Below are positions 55,193 to 64,000 of a DNA stretch of 64,000 bases, in pieces (position 1 is the stretch's first letter; each line of letters starts with the position of its first letter). This DNA comes from Virgibacillus proomii (GTDB taxonomy: Bacteria > Bacillota > Bacilli > Bacillales > Amphibacillaceae): positions 1 through 64,000 of the forward strand of contig NZ_JAHLNO010000001.1 of the NCBI RefSeq assembly GCF_018916875.1. Direction: 5' to 3'. The notes under the pieces are model-generated. The model was given only the letters and a program-made list of their open reading frames with translations, made no database searches and was not told where the DNA came from. A program made the translations under genes and the position numbers.

Positions 55193-56185
55193 ATGACAAC
55201 AAAACGCCATCGTGATTTAGGACTTACAGATGAGCAAGTATTAGAAATATATCGAATCATGCTATTGGCAAGAAAAATCGACGAAAGAATGTGGTTACTA
55301 AATCGAGCGGGGAAAATACCGTTTGTTATTTCTTGTCAAGGACAAGAAGCAGCACAAGTTGGAGCAGCTTTTGCTCTTGATCGAAAAAAGGATTATGTAG
55401 CTCCTTACTATCGAGATATGGGCGTTGTGTTAGCATTCGGCATGACGTCAACAGAGTTAATGCTATCAGGGTTTGCCAAAGCTGAAGATCCTAATTCCGG
55501 CGGAAGACAGATGCCTGGTCATTTTGGGCAAAAGAAAAATCAGATTTTAACTGGGTCATCCCCGGTTACTACGCAACTACCCCATGCAGTGGGTGTAGCA
55601 CTAGCTGCTAAAATGAAAAATGATCCTATAGTTTCCTTTGTTACCTTAGGTGAAGGATCCTCCAATCAAGGAGACTTCCATGAAGGATTGAATTTTGCAG
55701 GTGTGCATAAATTGCCGGTAATTACAATGGTTGAGAATAATAAATATGCTATTTCAGTTCCTATTGAAAAACAAATTGCCAGTAAAACCGTTGCTGACCG
55801 CGCTAAGTCTTATGGTATGCCTGGTATAACAGTAGACGGAAATGATCCATTAGCTGTATATAAAGCTGTAAAGGAAGCGCGAGAACGAGCATTAAATGGA
55901 GATGGTCCAACATTGATAGAAGCAATAACCTATCGCTTAACGGCGCACTCCAGTGATGATGATGATCGACTTTATCGGAAAAGCGATGAGATCGATGAGG
56001 CTCGGAAAAATGATTCTATGATTACCTTTAATAAATACTTAAAAGATACAGGGATACTGACAGAAACCATCGAAAAGCAAATCAATGATGAAATTATTCA
56101 AGAAGTTAATCAAGCGACAGATTACGCTGAAAATGCTCCTTATGCACAACCAGAGGATGCGTTAAAGCATGTATATGAAGAGTAG
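55193..56185 (+). CDS. bkdAA: Branched-chain 2-oxoacid dehydrogenase E1 alpha
   Basis: It encodes 330 residues. The thiamine diphosphate motif lies in TLGEGSSNQGDFHEGLNFAG (about 152-171), with ENNKYAISVP after it and a phosphorylation-loop-like TAHSSDDDDRLYR near 249. With BkdAB it decarboxylates branched 2-oxoacids. AAGGAGGGAAC precedes the ATG. A repeat block of about 500 bp separates it from lpdV. Confidence 0.95.
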   Translation: MTTKRHRDLGLTDEQVLEIYRIMLLARKIDERMWLLNRAGKIPFVISCQGQEAAQVGAAFALDRKKDYVAPYYRDMGVVLAFGMTSTELMLSGFAKAEDPNSGGRQMPGHFGQKKNQILTGSSPVTTQLPHAVGVALAAKMKNDPIVSFVTLGEGSSNQGDFHEGLNFAGVHKLPVITMVENNKYAISVPIEKQIASKTVADRAKSYGMPGITVDGNDPLAVYKAVKEARERALNGDGPTLIEAITYRLTAHSSDDDDRLYRKSDEIDEARKNDSMITFNKYLKDTGILTETIEKQINDEIIQEVNQATDYAENAPYAQPEDALKHVYEE

Positions 56186-56200
56186 GGAGGGAAAAGAATC

Positions 56201-57184
56201 ATGCCAGTTATGTCCTATATACAAGCAATCACAACTGCTTTAAAAGAAGAAATGCAACGAGATGAAAATGTGTTTATTTTAGGAGAAGATGTTGGGAAAA
56301 AAGGCGGTGTATTTCGAGCTACCGACGGTTTATATGAAACGTTTAACGAGGCTCGTGTATTGGACACCCCATTAGCTGAATCAGCCATTGTTGGGGTTGG
56401 TATTGGTGCAGCAATGTATGGATTGCGACCTGTGGCGGAAATACAATTTGCTGATTTTATTATGCCAGCAGTAAACCAGATCATTTCTGAAGCTGCTAAA
56501 ATACGATACCGCTCAAATAACGATTGGAACGTACCGATGACGATTCGTGCCCCGTATGGTGGGGGAGTACATGGAGCGCTTTATCATTCGCAATCGGTAG
56601 AAGCAGTATTTGCCAATCAACCAGGCTTAAAAATCGTGATGCCATCTACGCCGTATGATGTAAAAGGTTTATTAAAAGCGGCGATTCGTGATAATGATCC
56701 TGTCTTATTCTTTGAACATAAACGTGCGTACCGTTTACTAAAAGGAGAAGTTCCAGAAGAAGATTATGTGCTACCAATTGGTAAAGCAGATGTAAAACGG
56801 GAAGGTACGGATATTACGGTCATTACGTATGGATTGTGCGTACATTTTGCCTTACAAGCCGCTGAAAAACTTGCTGAAGAAGGTATTGAAGCTCATATTT
56901 TAGACTTAAGAACGGTTTATCCACTAGATAAAGAAGCAATTATTGAAGCCGCTAAAAAGACTGGAAAGATTTTATTAATAACAGAAGATAATAAAGAAGG
57001 AAGTATCATCGGAGAAGTAGCAGCGATTATAGCCGAGCATTGTTTATTTGATTTAGACGCCCCTATTCGACGTTTGGCAGGTCCTGATATTCCTTCCATG
57101 CCATATGCACCGACAATGGAAAAATTCTTTATGATTAATCCAGATAAAGTTGAAAAAGCAATGCGAGAACTTGCTGAATTTTAA
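56201..57184 (+). CDS. bkdAB: Branched-chain 2-oxoacid dehydrogenase E1 beta
   Basis: It has 327 residues: VFILGEDVGKKGGVFRATDG near 24, FADFIMPAVNQIISEAAKIR near 81 and the C-terminal transketolase domain with AHILDLRTVYPLDKEAI near 226. It forms the heterotetramer with BkdAA. GGAGGGAAAAGA precedes the ATG, 15 nt after bkdAA. Confidence 0.95.
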   Translation: MPVMSYIQAITTALKEEMQRDENVFILGEDVGKKGGVFRATDGLYETFNEARVLDTPLAESAIVGVGIGAAMYGLRPVAEIQFADFIMPAVNQIISEAAKIRYRSNNDWNVPMTIRAPYGGGVHGALYHSQSVEAVFANQPGLKIVMPSTPYDVKGLLKAAIRDNDPVLFFEHKRAYRLLKGEVPEEDYVLPIGKADVKREGTDITVITYGLCVHFALQAAEKLAEEGIEAHILDLRTVYPLDKEAIIEAAKKTGKILLITEDNKEGSIIGEVAAIIAEHCLFDLDAPIRRLAGPDIPSMPYAPTMEKFFMINPDKVEKAMRELAEF

Positions 57185-57203
57185 CTTATGAGGAGGGAAA
57201 AAC

Positions 57204-58469
57204 ATGGTTGTAGAAAAAATCAATATGCCACAATTAGGGGAAAGTGTAACAGAAGGGACGATTACTTCTTGGCTTGTAAAAGCAGGGGATAAAATTAATA
57301 AATACGATCCGATTGCCGAGGTCATGACAGATAAAGTGAATGCTGAAGTTCCTTCTTCGTATACAGGAACAATTAAGGAATTAGTGGCTCAAGAAGGGGA
57401 TACCATTGCTGTTGGCGAGCTGATGTGTTATATCGAAACGGAAACAAGTAATCAACAAACATCTCTTGAAAATTCACAAGCTGAAGAAAAAGGAATAGAA
57501 GAGCAGAACGATTCAACGCTAGAAAAAGATCAATCGATGAAAAAACGGTATTCTCCAGCTGTTTTGAAAATGGCACAAGAGCATCAAATTGACTTAGAAC
57601 ATGTTACTGGAACTGGTAAAGCAGGAAGAATTACGAGAAAAGATCTTGAAAAACTTATCGCTAAAGGGAAAAATCAGTCAACTAGTGAAAGCGTGTCGGT
57701 ATCAGCGACATCGAAAGCAAATTCTGCCATAAGTGAACCAACTACTAGGCAGCAGCCAACTGCTTATTCTGGCGACGTGGAAATCCCTGTAACAGGAGTA
57801 CGTAAAGCAATAGCACAAAATATGGTTCGTTCGAAACAGGAAATACCGCATGCTTGGATGACAGTAGAAGTAGATGTTACAGATTTGGTCAGGTTACGAA
57901 ATAATATAAAGAATTCCTTTAAGCAAAAAGAAGGTTATGGATTAACATTTTTCGCCTTTTTTGTAAAAGCAGTAGCACAAGCTCTAAAAGAGTTCCCGCA
58001 ATTGAATAGCACATGGAGAGAGGACAAAATTATTCAACGAAAAGATATCAATGTATCGATCGCAGTAGCAAAAGAACAGGAGTTATTTGTTCCCGTTATT
58101 CATCATGCAGATGATAAAAGCATTAAAGGTATTGCTAAAGCGATTCAAGAGCTTGCTGTCAAAACACGTTCTGGAAAATTAACAGCTGACGATATGAAAG
58201 GAGGAACATTTACTGTAAATAATACAGGTTCATTTGGTTCCATTCATTCAATGGGAGTAATTAATCATCCTCAGGCTGCCATTTTACAAGTTGAGTCAAT
58301 TGTTAAGCGCCCGGTAATTATAAATGATATGTTTGCTGCAAGAGATATGGTTAATTTATGTTTGTCTTTAGATCATCGAGTTTTAGACGGTTTAGTATGT
58401 GGTCAATTTCTAGCACGAGTTAAAGAACTATTAGAAAATATGAACGAAGAAACAGTTAATATTTATTAA
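57204..58469 (+). CDS. bkdB: Branched-chain 2-oxoacid dehydrogenase E2
   Basis: A 421-residue acyltransferase: a lipoyl domain with the target lysine in EVMTDKVNAEVPS (about 44), a peripheral subunit-binding domain (SPAVLKMAQEHQIDLEHVTG, about 115) and the catalytic domain ending LSLDHRVLDGLVCGQF with the active histidine. It transfers the branched acyl group to CoA, giving primers for branched fatty acids. Last gene of the bkd operon. Confidence 0.95.
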   Translation: MVVEKINMPQLGESVTEGTITSWLVKAGDKINKYDPIAEVMTDKVNAEVPSSYTGTIKELVAQEGDTIAVGELMCYIETETSNQQTSLENSQAEEKGIEEQNDSTLEKDQSMKKRYSPAVLKMAQEHQIDLEHVTGTGKAGRITRKDLEKLIAKGKNQSTSESVSVSATSKANSAISEPTTRQQPTAYSGDVEIPVTGVRKAIAQNMVRSKQEIPHAWMTVEVDVTDLVRLRNNIKNSFKQKEGYGLTFFAFFVKAVAQALKEFPQLNSTWREDKIIQRKDINVSIAVAKEQELFVPVIHHADDKSIKGIAKAIQELAVKTRSGKLTADDMKGGTFTVNNTGSFGSIHSMGVINHPQAAILQVESIVKRPVIINDMFAARDMVNLCLSLDHRVLDGLVCGQFLARVKELLENMNEETVNIY

Positions 58470-58571
58470 GGAAAATGTTAGAGATTTTATTTAATTGAAA
58501 TGTTGACTTAATCCTGTTATTCTAACAACAAGCAGAAGAACTATATATTTATATAAGGGGTTTGATTTTTA

Positions 58572-59003
58572 ATGGATTTTAACATATTTATGAATGATGT
58601 TGTTAATGCAGCACGTGAAGACATACGTGAAGCTGGCTATGAAGAACTTACAACACCAGAAGCTGTTGATGAGGCGCTTTCTCGTAAGGGAACGACATTA
58701 GTAATGGTTAACTCTGTTTGTGGTTGTGCTGGTGGAATTGCGAGACCTGCTGCAGCCAACGCTATTCACTATGATAAGCGTCCTGATCATTTAGTTACAG
58801 TATTTGCTGGTCAAGATAAAGAGGCAACAGAAAGGGCAAGAGAATTTTTTGAAGGATATCCACCTTCTTCTCCTTCTTTCGCCTTTTTAAAAGATGGTAA
58901 GATCGTAACAATGATAGAGCGCCATGATATTGAGGGGCATAGCCCTGTCGATGTAATCGGAAAGTTACAGAAAATTTTCGATGGTCATTGTAAAGAAGTA
59001 TAA
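58572..59003 (+). CDS. yqiW: Bacilliredoxin BrxB (YqiW)
   Basis: The protein has 143 residues. Its [15 protein letters not shown] motif puts the reactive cysteines at 50 and 52 (C-G-C), typical of YphP/YqiW bacilliredoxins, which remove bacillithiol from oxidised proteins. The length agrees. AAGGGG precedes the ATG. It stands alone between bkdB and a terminator. Confidence 0.93.
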   Translation: MDFNIFMNDVVNAAREDIREAGYEELTTPEAVDEALSRKGTTLVMVNSVCGCAGGIARPAAANAIHYDKRPDHLVTVFAGQDKEATERAREFFEGYPPSSPSFAFLKDGKIVTMIERHDIEGHSPVDVIGKLQKIFDGHCKEV

Positions 59004-59026
59004 TAGAAATGAGAAATAAAAAAGAA

Positions 59027-59066
59027 GGGCTGGCTCTATGGTTTAACGTGGGTCAGCCTAATTTTT
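59027..59066 (+). terminator. yqiW terminator
   Basis: GGCTG...CAGCC with a long loop, followed by TAATTTTTAT. The rest of 59004-59300 shows no gene. Confidence 0.6.
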
Positions 59067-59300
59067 ATATGTTAAGAAAGCATCAAACTTTTGTACTAAA
59101 GTTAAGACATGCAGTTAAAAATTGTAAATGATCAACGTTCAGTTAGACCATGCAGTCTTGACTTTGCTACAGTTAGGTTTTCTAAATTGTTCCATAGAAG
59201 CAGTGATATCTTCGAAGCATGCAAAAAAATACATGATATTAATCACTATGTATAGCAATCTTATCACTCTTTTTAAGAAGCTCTAGAAGGAGAATGATAT

Positions 59301-60278
59301 GTGAAAATAGGTTATCGAACAATTAAAACCGCTATAGGAACACCGATTGCGATTTGGCTTGCGCAGTTATTAGGTGTTACTAACTTTGTGTCTGCTGGTA
59401 TTTTAACGATTTTATGTATTCAGCCTTCACGAAAAAAATCCTTTTTAAGTGCTTGGAATCGGTTTTTGGCTTGTATTATTGCATCGATCTTTTCGATTGT
59501 TTTCTTTCATTTTATCGGCTATAATCCGATCATTCTAGGCTTATTGCTGGTTATTTTTATACCAGTAACCGTATTATTAAAAATCACCCAAGGTATCGCT
59601 ACGAGTTCTGTTATTATTTTGAACTTATACGGGGCAGGGTACTTAGATGTTAAGTTTTTAATGGATCAGTTTCTACTCATCATTATTGGTATTGGAACAG
59701 GACTCTTATTAAATTTATACATGCCTAGTTTAGACAGAAAGTTAAAAGAAAAACAAGAAGAGCTTGAAAAAAATTTTCAAGTAGTATTGTATGAAATTGC
59801 ATTATATGTAAGAAATAAAAATATCGATTGGGATGGAAAGGAAATTACCAGGATTCAAAAAATACTTGAAGAAGCAAATGATTTAGTAGAACGTGATAAG
59901 GAAAACCATCTATTGCGAGATAAGCATATATATCGTGATTATTTCAAGATGCGAGAACGACAATTTGAATTATTACAACGAATGCTGCCTCTTGTTACAA
60001 AACTTCCGGAAAAGTACACCATTTCAGAAAAAATAGCTTCTTTTTTTGAAGAATTATCAAATGCTGTACATCCAGAGAATACAGCAATTATTCGTTTGGA
60101 AAAATTAGAAAAATTAAGAGAAGAGTTTGATCAAGAGGATTTGCCATGTACAAAAGCAGAATTTGAAACAAGAGCAAATTTATTTAGACTGCTCCATGAT
60201 ATAGAGGAATATTTAATTTTAAAATTAAAATATAAAGAAAGTGATGTTAAAAGAAAAGCAAAACAAGTTGAAATTTAA
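59301..60278 (+). CDS. yqjA: Aromatic acid exporter family membrane protein YqjA
   Basis: A 325-residue protein with four N-terminal membrane helices (about 8-30, 50-68, 72-90 and 115-138) and a helical cytoplasmic C-terminal half, the DUF939 (FUSC-like) layout. The family includes aromatic acid efflux proteins, but no substrate has been shown for YqjA. GTG 59301 follows GAAGGAG. A terminator follows. Confidence 0.85.
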   Translation: MKIGYRTIKTAIGTPIAIWLAQLLGVTNFVSAGILTILCIQPSRKKSFLSAWNRFLACIIASIFSIVFFHFIGYNPIILGLLLVIFIPVTVLLKITQGIATSSVIILNLYGAGYLDVKFLMDQFLLIIIGIGTGLLLNLYMPSLDRKLKEKQEELEKNFQVVLYEIALYVRNKNIDWDGKEITRIQKILEEANDLVERDKENHLLRDKHIYRDYFKMRERQFELLQRMLPLVTKLPEKYTISEKIASFFEELSNAVHPENTAIIRLEKLEKLREEFDQEDLPCTKAEFETRANLFRLLHDIEEYLILKLKYKESDVKRKAKQVEI

Positions 60279-60311
60279 GTTGTATGAGGGTTTTCCAATA
60301 TATTAGCATTT

Positions 60312-60357
60312 ATCCCCATCTTCTGTCAGGTAATAACAGAAGTTGGGGATTTTATTG
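60312..60357 (+). terminator. yqjA terminator
   Basis: ATCCCCATCTTCTGT and ACAGAAGTTGGGGAT with a TTTATT tail. Confidence 0.88.
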
Positions 60358-60425
60358 TTTCAAAATAAATGTAATGACATCATTTGTTTGTTTTTACGGA
60401 GCTTCTTCCTGATGGACTTTTGACA

Positions 60426-60533
60426 TTAGATGAACATTGCTAAGGCTGCTGTGAAAGTGGATAAAAGCATAGCAATAATCATAATAAAGACAATTATTTT
60501 ATTTCTGCGTTGGCGTTTAGATTTTTTTGCCAT
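60426..60533 (-). CDS. Prli42-like stressosome-associated mini-protein
   Basis: Only 35 residues: a very basic start (MAKKSKRQRRNK) and a single membrane helix with AMLLSTFTAALAMFI at the end. This layout matches Prli42, the mini-protein that anchors the stressosome to the membrane in Listeria and has homologues in Bacillaceae. A strong AAAGGAGG lies 7 nt before ATG 60533 on the minus strand. The assignment is by pattern memory only; another small membrane protein is possible. Confidence 0.72.
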   Translation of the reverse strand: MAKKSKRQRRNKIIVFIMIIAMLLSTFTAALAMFI

Positions 60534-61145
60534 TTTAATCCTCCTTTGTTTCTTAAACGGCAATTTACATATCTATTTATTTCTAAGACCTTGGTAAAGT
60601 TAGATTATGGTAAAAACGGTTTGATGATTAAATCTGCATTAGACGAATTAGGATGTTTATGTGTATACTTTTTGTTCAGAGTCACTGACGGAAGTTTCAT
60701 CTTATTTTACCGTGAATCTACAAATTGGACAAGGTCTTCCATGTATTTTCAAAAAATAACAGAGATGTTTGGTCTGTTTCAATGATTAACTAAATACCTT
60801 TAATATAAGAGGATATACATAAAAGTTCATTAAAAATGACATAATGAATTCCTTACTATAAGAAAGAATACACTAAGAATGTAAGATACCGTATTTTTCT
60901 CGTACCTTAGGAAACGATATGTTTCTGCATTTGGATGTATTTTTTATAAGGAGTTATCTGGGAGCATTTGTATTCTAGCTTTTGTTCTTTTAAACAGCCT
61001 TGAGAACATTATGGGAGAAAGGACGGCTAATTGCCAGATCACAGGATGAGAAAAACATTCGACAACGCCACACCACACGTAGAAAAAAAGTGTTTTCCTT
61101 TATCAAGAATATTGCGATTTTTACAACACACATATAAGGAGTATT
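60534..61145. other. Intergenic region with degenerate B/D relics
   Basis: No gene is seen here. 60880-61140 carries TAAGATACCGTATTTTTCTCG (B-like left arm) and CACACGTAGAAAAAAAGTG (D-like unit). A short open frame at 60510-60785 has no ribosome site and no family resemblance. Confidence 0.5.
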
Positions 61146-61151
61146 TTTTAC

Positions 61152-61242
61152 ACTATAGGAAAATATAAAATTTTAAGGTTTATAGTATAAGAAAAACTGT
61201 AGCTTTTCGCTAAAGACTTGGCGACAAGCCAAGTTTTTCTAA
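61152..61242 (+). repeat. Family A repeat
   Basis: ACTATAGGAAAATATAAAAT to GCCAAGTTTTTCTAA, ending just 10 nt before the ribosome binding site of the epimerase gene, so it forms most of that gene's leader. Confidence 0.86.
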
Positions 61243-61264
61243 CCTTTTTAAAGGAGGAATAAAT

Positions 61265-61693
61265 TTGGAAGTAAAGCATGAGTCTTTCATAAAACATGTA
61301 GCACATATTGGTATTGCTGTTCGTAACATGGAGGAAACATTGCCTTTTTATATACAAGTTCTGGGATTACAGGTTGAACAGTTGGAGATACTGGAGAAAG
61401 AGCAAGTATTAATTGCTTTTTTATCTGTTGGTAACAGTTATTTAGAATTACTACTGCCTACAACTACTACTTCAACTATTTATCAATTTATCGAAAAGCA
61501 TGGAGAAGGAATCCATCATATTGCCTTAGAAGTGGAAAGTCTTTCGGAGCGAATTATTCAATTAAACCAAGCTGGACTGCCCTTTATTGATGAAGAGCCT
61601 CGATATGGTGCTAAAGAAAAAATGGTAGCATTTATTCATCCAAAAGTAACAAACGGTGTGCTATTTGAACTTTGTGAAGGCAGGAAAATATAG
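61265..61693 (+). CDS. mce: Methylmalonyl-CoA epimerase
   Basis: A 142-residue VOC protein with two beta-alpha-beta-beta-beta modules. Metal ligands are visible in HVAHIGIAVRNME (about 9), GIHHIALEVES (about 81) and the final LFELCEG (about 135). It interconverts the 2R and 2S forms of methylmalonyl-CoA in propionate metabolism. TTG 61265 follows AAAGGAGG. It runs straight into the carboxylase gene with no gap. Confidence 0.9.
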   Translation: MEVKHESFIKHVAHIGIAVRNMEETLPFYIQVLGLQVEQLEILEKEQVLIAFLSVGNSYLELLLPTTTTSTIYQFIEKHGEGIHHIALEVESLSERIIQLNQAGLPFIDEEPRYGAKEKMVAFIHPKVTNGVLFELCEGRKI

Positions 61694-63218
61694 ATGGATA
61701 TGTATGATAAAATAAGTGAGCTTTATGAAAAACGGCGAAAGGTAAAACAAGGAGGCGGGGAAGAAAAATTAAATAAACAGCGAGACAAAGGAAAATTAAC
61801 TGCAAGAGAACGTCTGGCGTATCTCTTAGATAAAGAGACGTTTATCGAACTAAATCCATTCATGAAGAAACGTACTGCTCCAACAAATGGTGATGGAGTA
61901 GTAACCGGATACGGGAAAATCAATGGCAAGCCGGTTTATATTATGGCACATGATTTTTCGGTTCATGGAGGTACATTAGGAGAAATCCATGGTAAAAAAA
62001 TAGCTTCCGTACTAGATTTAGCTGTAAAGGCAAAAGTTCCATTTATAAGTTTAATCGATTCAGGTGGGGCTAGAATCCAAGAGGGAGGCCGCTTTAGATG
62101 CATATGGACAAATATTTCGGAAGACTGTCCATTGTTCTGGGGTGATTCCACAGATTTCTGTAATTTTAGGTCCCAGTGCTGGTGGAGCAGTATATTCACC
62201 AGCATTGACGGATTTTGTCATTATGGTGAAAAAAACGGCGCAAATGTTTATTACAGGACCCAAAATAATAGAAAAGGTTACCGGGGAGATAATAGATAAA
62301 GAAGCTCTTGGAGGAGCGGAGATTCATAATAGTAAAAGTGGAAATGCTCATTTTTTGGCAAGTACAGAAACAGAGGCATTAGATCTAGTCCGGCGTTTGC
62401 TTATATATCTTCCTGCCAATCATCAAGAAAAATTAGAACCTATACCGTTTCATTATGATTTTACAAAAGAAAGTGATTTAATAGAGGTAGTTCCTTTTGA
62501 TTGTAGGTTGCCGTACGATGTAAAGCAAATCATCTATTTGATTACGGATCAAGCTAGTTTTTTAGAAGTTCATGCACATTTTGCTAAAAATATTGTAGTT
62601 GGTTTTGCCAGCATTTGTGGAAGGATTGTAGGTATTATAGCCAACCAACCGAAATATTTAGCGGGCAGTCTCGATATTGATGCCAGTGATAAAGCTGCTC
62701 GATTTATACGCTTTTGTGATGCATTTCAAATTCCGCTTGTGACATTGGAGGATGTTACAGGCTTTTTGCCTGGGGTAAATCAAGAGCATCAAGGTATTAT
62801 TAGGCATGGAGCTAAGCTGTTATATGCTTACGCGGAAGCAACAGTTGCAAAAATTACCATCATTCTTCGTAAAGCTTATGGTGGTGCTTATGTGGCTTTA
62901 AATAGTAAAGCGATTGGGGCTGATCTTGTATTTACATGGCCGAATGCAGAAATTGCAGTAATGGGTCCAGAAGGAGCAGTCTCGATTTTATACGCTAAGG
63001 AAGCAGAAAAAAGCAAGAATTCAGTCCAATTCCTAAAGGAAAAAATAACTACATATATAGAGCGCTTTGCCAATCCTTATGAAGCGGCCCAACTTGGACT
63101 AGTAGATGACGTTATTGATCCAAGGGAAACGAGAAAGACTATAGCTTATGCTTTAGAAATGTTAGCCCATAAGCAGGAGGAACAACCAGTAAAAAAACAT
63201 GGCAACATTCCGTTGTGA
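61694..63218 (+). pseudogene. mmdA: Propionyl/methylmalonyl-CoA carboxylase beta subunit, frameshifted
   Basis: The N-terminal frame (61694 to about 62090) reads KQRDKGKLTARERLAYLLDK and SLIDSGGARIQEG. The rest continues in another frame from about 62091 with ALDAYGQIF, LGPSAGGAVYSPALTDF, TGFLPGVNQEHQGI and GPEGAVSIL. The join lies at GAGGGAGGCCGCTTTA. Compared with the family sequence RIQEGxxAL, two bases are missing or one is extra. Together the parts make about 507 residues, the normal length. If real, the shift removes most of the carboxyltransferase. Pieces downstream are well conserved, so the change is recent or is a sequencing error. Confidence 0.85.
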
Positions 63219-63249
63219 CTAAAAATATTTAAAAAGGAGGATACTCATC

Positions 63250-64000
63250 ATGGTTAATGAGAAAAGACTTGTGAAAGAGTTTTTAGAATTAGTTCAAATC
63301 GATTCGGAAACAGGATATGAAGCTAAAATTGCAGAGATCTTAAAACAAAAATTTCAAGAATTAGGGCTAGTAGTAGTAGAAGACAATAGTAAAGAAACTA
63401 CGGGGCATGAAGCTGGCAACTTGATATGTAATTGGGTTGGAAATAAATCTGGTGTGGAACCGATTTATTTTACTTCACATATGGATACTGTTGTTCCAGG
63501 AAAAAATATTAAGCCAAATATAAAAGATGGATATATTACTTCAGATGGAACTACGATACTAGGTGCTGATGATAAAGCGGGGCTGGCCGCAATTTTAGAG
63601 GCGATTCGTACAGTAAATGAAAATAATTTACCTCATGGTGATATTCAGTTCATTATAACTGCTGGTGAAGAATCTGGGCTAGTGGGAGCAAAAGCATTAG
63701 ACCCGTCGTTACTTCATGCAAGCTACGGTTATGCGATAGATAGTAATGGAGAAGTAGGTGATATTATTGTAGCCGCTCCTACACAAGCAAAGATCCATGT
63801 AGTTATCAAAGGAAAAACAGCTCATGCAGGGGTTGCACCTGAAAAAGGGGTTTCAGCCATAACATTAGCTGCTAAAGCAATTGCTAAAATGCCATTAGGC
63901 AGAATTGATGAAGATACAACAGCTAATATTGGTCGCTTTGAAGGTGGAAAGCAGACAAATATTGTTGCAGACCATGTTGAAATTCTAGCGGAGGCTAGAT
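63250..64000 (+). CDS. yqjE: Peptidase T-like M20 peptidase (3' end outside window)
   Basis: An open frame from ATG 63250 runs to the window edge, 250 residues so far. YFTSHMDTVVPGKN near 74 supplies a metal-binding histidine and the catalytic aspartate, LGADDKAGLAAILEAI near 105 the bridging aspartate, and AGEESGLVGA near 138 the general base and a ligand. This is the tripeptidase-like branch (YqjE) of the M20 family. A lid or dimerisation domain begins near 177. AAAGGAGG precedes the ATG. Confidence 0.88.
   Translation, partial: MVNEKRLVKEFLELVQIDSETGYEAKIAEILKQKFQELGLVVVEDNSKETTGHEAGNLICNWVGNKSGVEPIYFTSHMDTVVPGKNIKPNIKDGYITSDGTTILGADDKAGLAAILEAIRTVNENNLPHGDIQFIITAGEESGLVGAKALDPSLLHASYGYAIDSNGEVGDIIVAAPTQAKIHVVIKGKTAHAGVAPEKGVSAITLAAKAIAKMPLGRIDEDTTANIGRFEGGKQTNIVADHVEILAEAR

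Noticed and set aside
60510-60785. 91-codon frame downstream of yqjA
   Set aside because: No ribosome site, cysteine/phenylalanine-rich composition without family resemblance, and overlap with the start of the Prli42-like gene on the other strand.

Overview
The window is a chromosomal segment of a low-GC, endospore-forming member of the Bacillaceae. The gene order follows the Bacillus subtilis yqgW-to-yqjE region closely: competence pilus, glycine cleavage, spoIIIA, acc, folD-xse-ispA, argR-recN-spoIVB-spo0A and bkd. An OLE-type RNA with its partner gene oapA, and the overall character of the sequence, suggest a halophilic or alkaliphilic genus such as Virgibacillus or Oceanobacillus. The genus is an inference.

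Layout. 1-2600 is decayed DNA: half an MFS transporter, a small VOC protein and an ISL3-type transposase remnant. 2.6-4 kb holds yqgW, yqgX and yqgY. 4.5-8.4 kb is comGA-GG on the minus strand. 8.5-11.2 kb has yqzE, yqhG and the SNF2 helicase yqhH. 11.3-16.4 kb is a tandem glycine riboswitch and gcvT-gcvPA-gcvPB. 16.8-22.7 kb carries yqhL, mntR, yqhO, yqhP, yqhR, yqhT and efp. 23.7-29.3 kb is spoIIIAA-AH. 30.4-32.7 kb is accB-accC-yqhY. 33.6-42.3 kb is nusB, folD, xseA, xseB, ispA, OLE RNA, oapA, yqxC, argR and recN. 42.6-45 kb is spoIVB and spo0A. An aspartokinase and a DUF2627 gene lie on the minus strand. 47.3-58.5 kb is the sigma-54-dependent branched-chain keto acid operon bkdR, ptb, bcd, buk, lpdV, bkdAA, bkdAB, bkdB. 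The end holds yqiW, yqjA, a Prli42-like mini-protein, methylmalonyl-CoA epimerase, a frameshifted acyl-CoA carboxylase beta subunit and the start of a peptidase T-like gene.

Two things stand out. First, a structured RNA of about 580 nt (38044-38627) lies between ispA and oapA and matches OLE RNA by position, size and partner gene. It has its own extended -10 promoter, and dxs is absent from its usual place beside it. Second, the intergenic space is full of dispersed, hairpin-rich repeats, named here families A to F. Family B shows compensatory changes in two stems, sits next to TTTA, and is caught inserted inside a family A copy. Family D is a 61-bp tandem array carried inside B elements. These repeats separate the glycine riboswitch from gcvT by about 900 bp, split spoIIIA, and interrupt the bkd operon twice, yet none lies inside an intact coding sequence.

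The named genes serve DNA uptake, one-carbon and isoprenoid metabolism, fatty acid initiation, sporulation control and branched-chain amino acid breakdown. The breakdown of propionyl and methylmalonyl units would be completed by the locus at the right edge, where the carboxylase gene appears broken.
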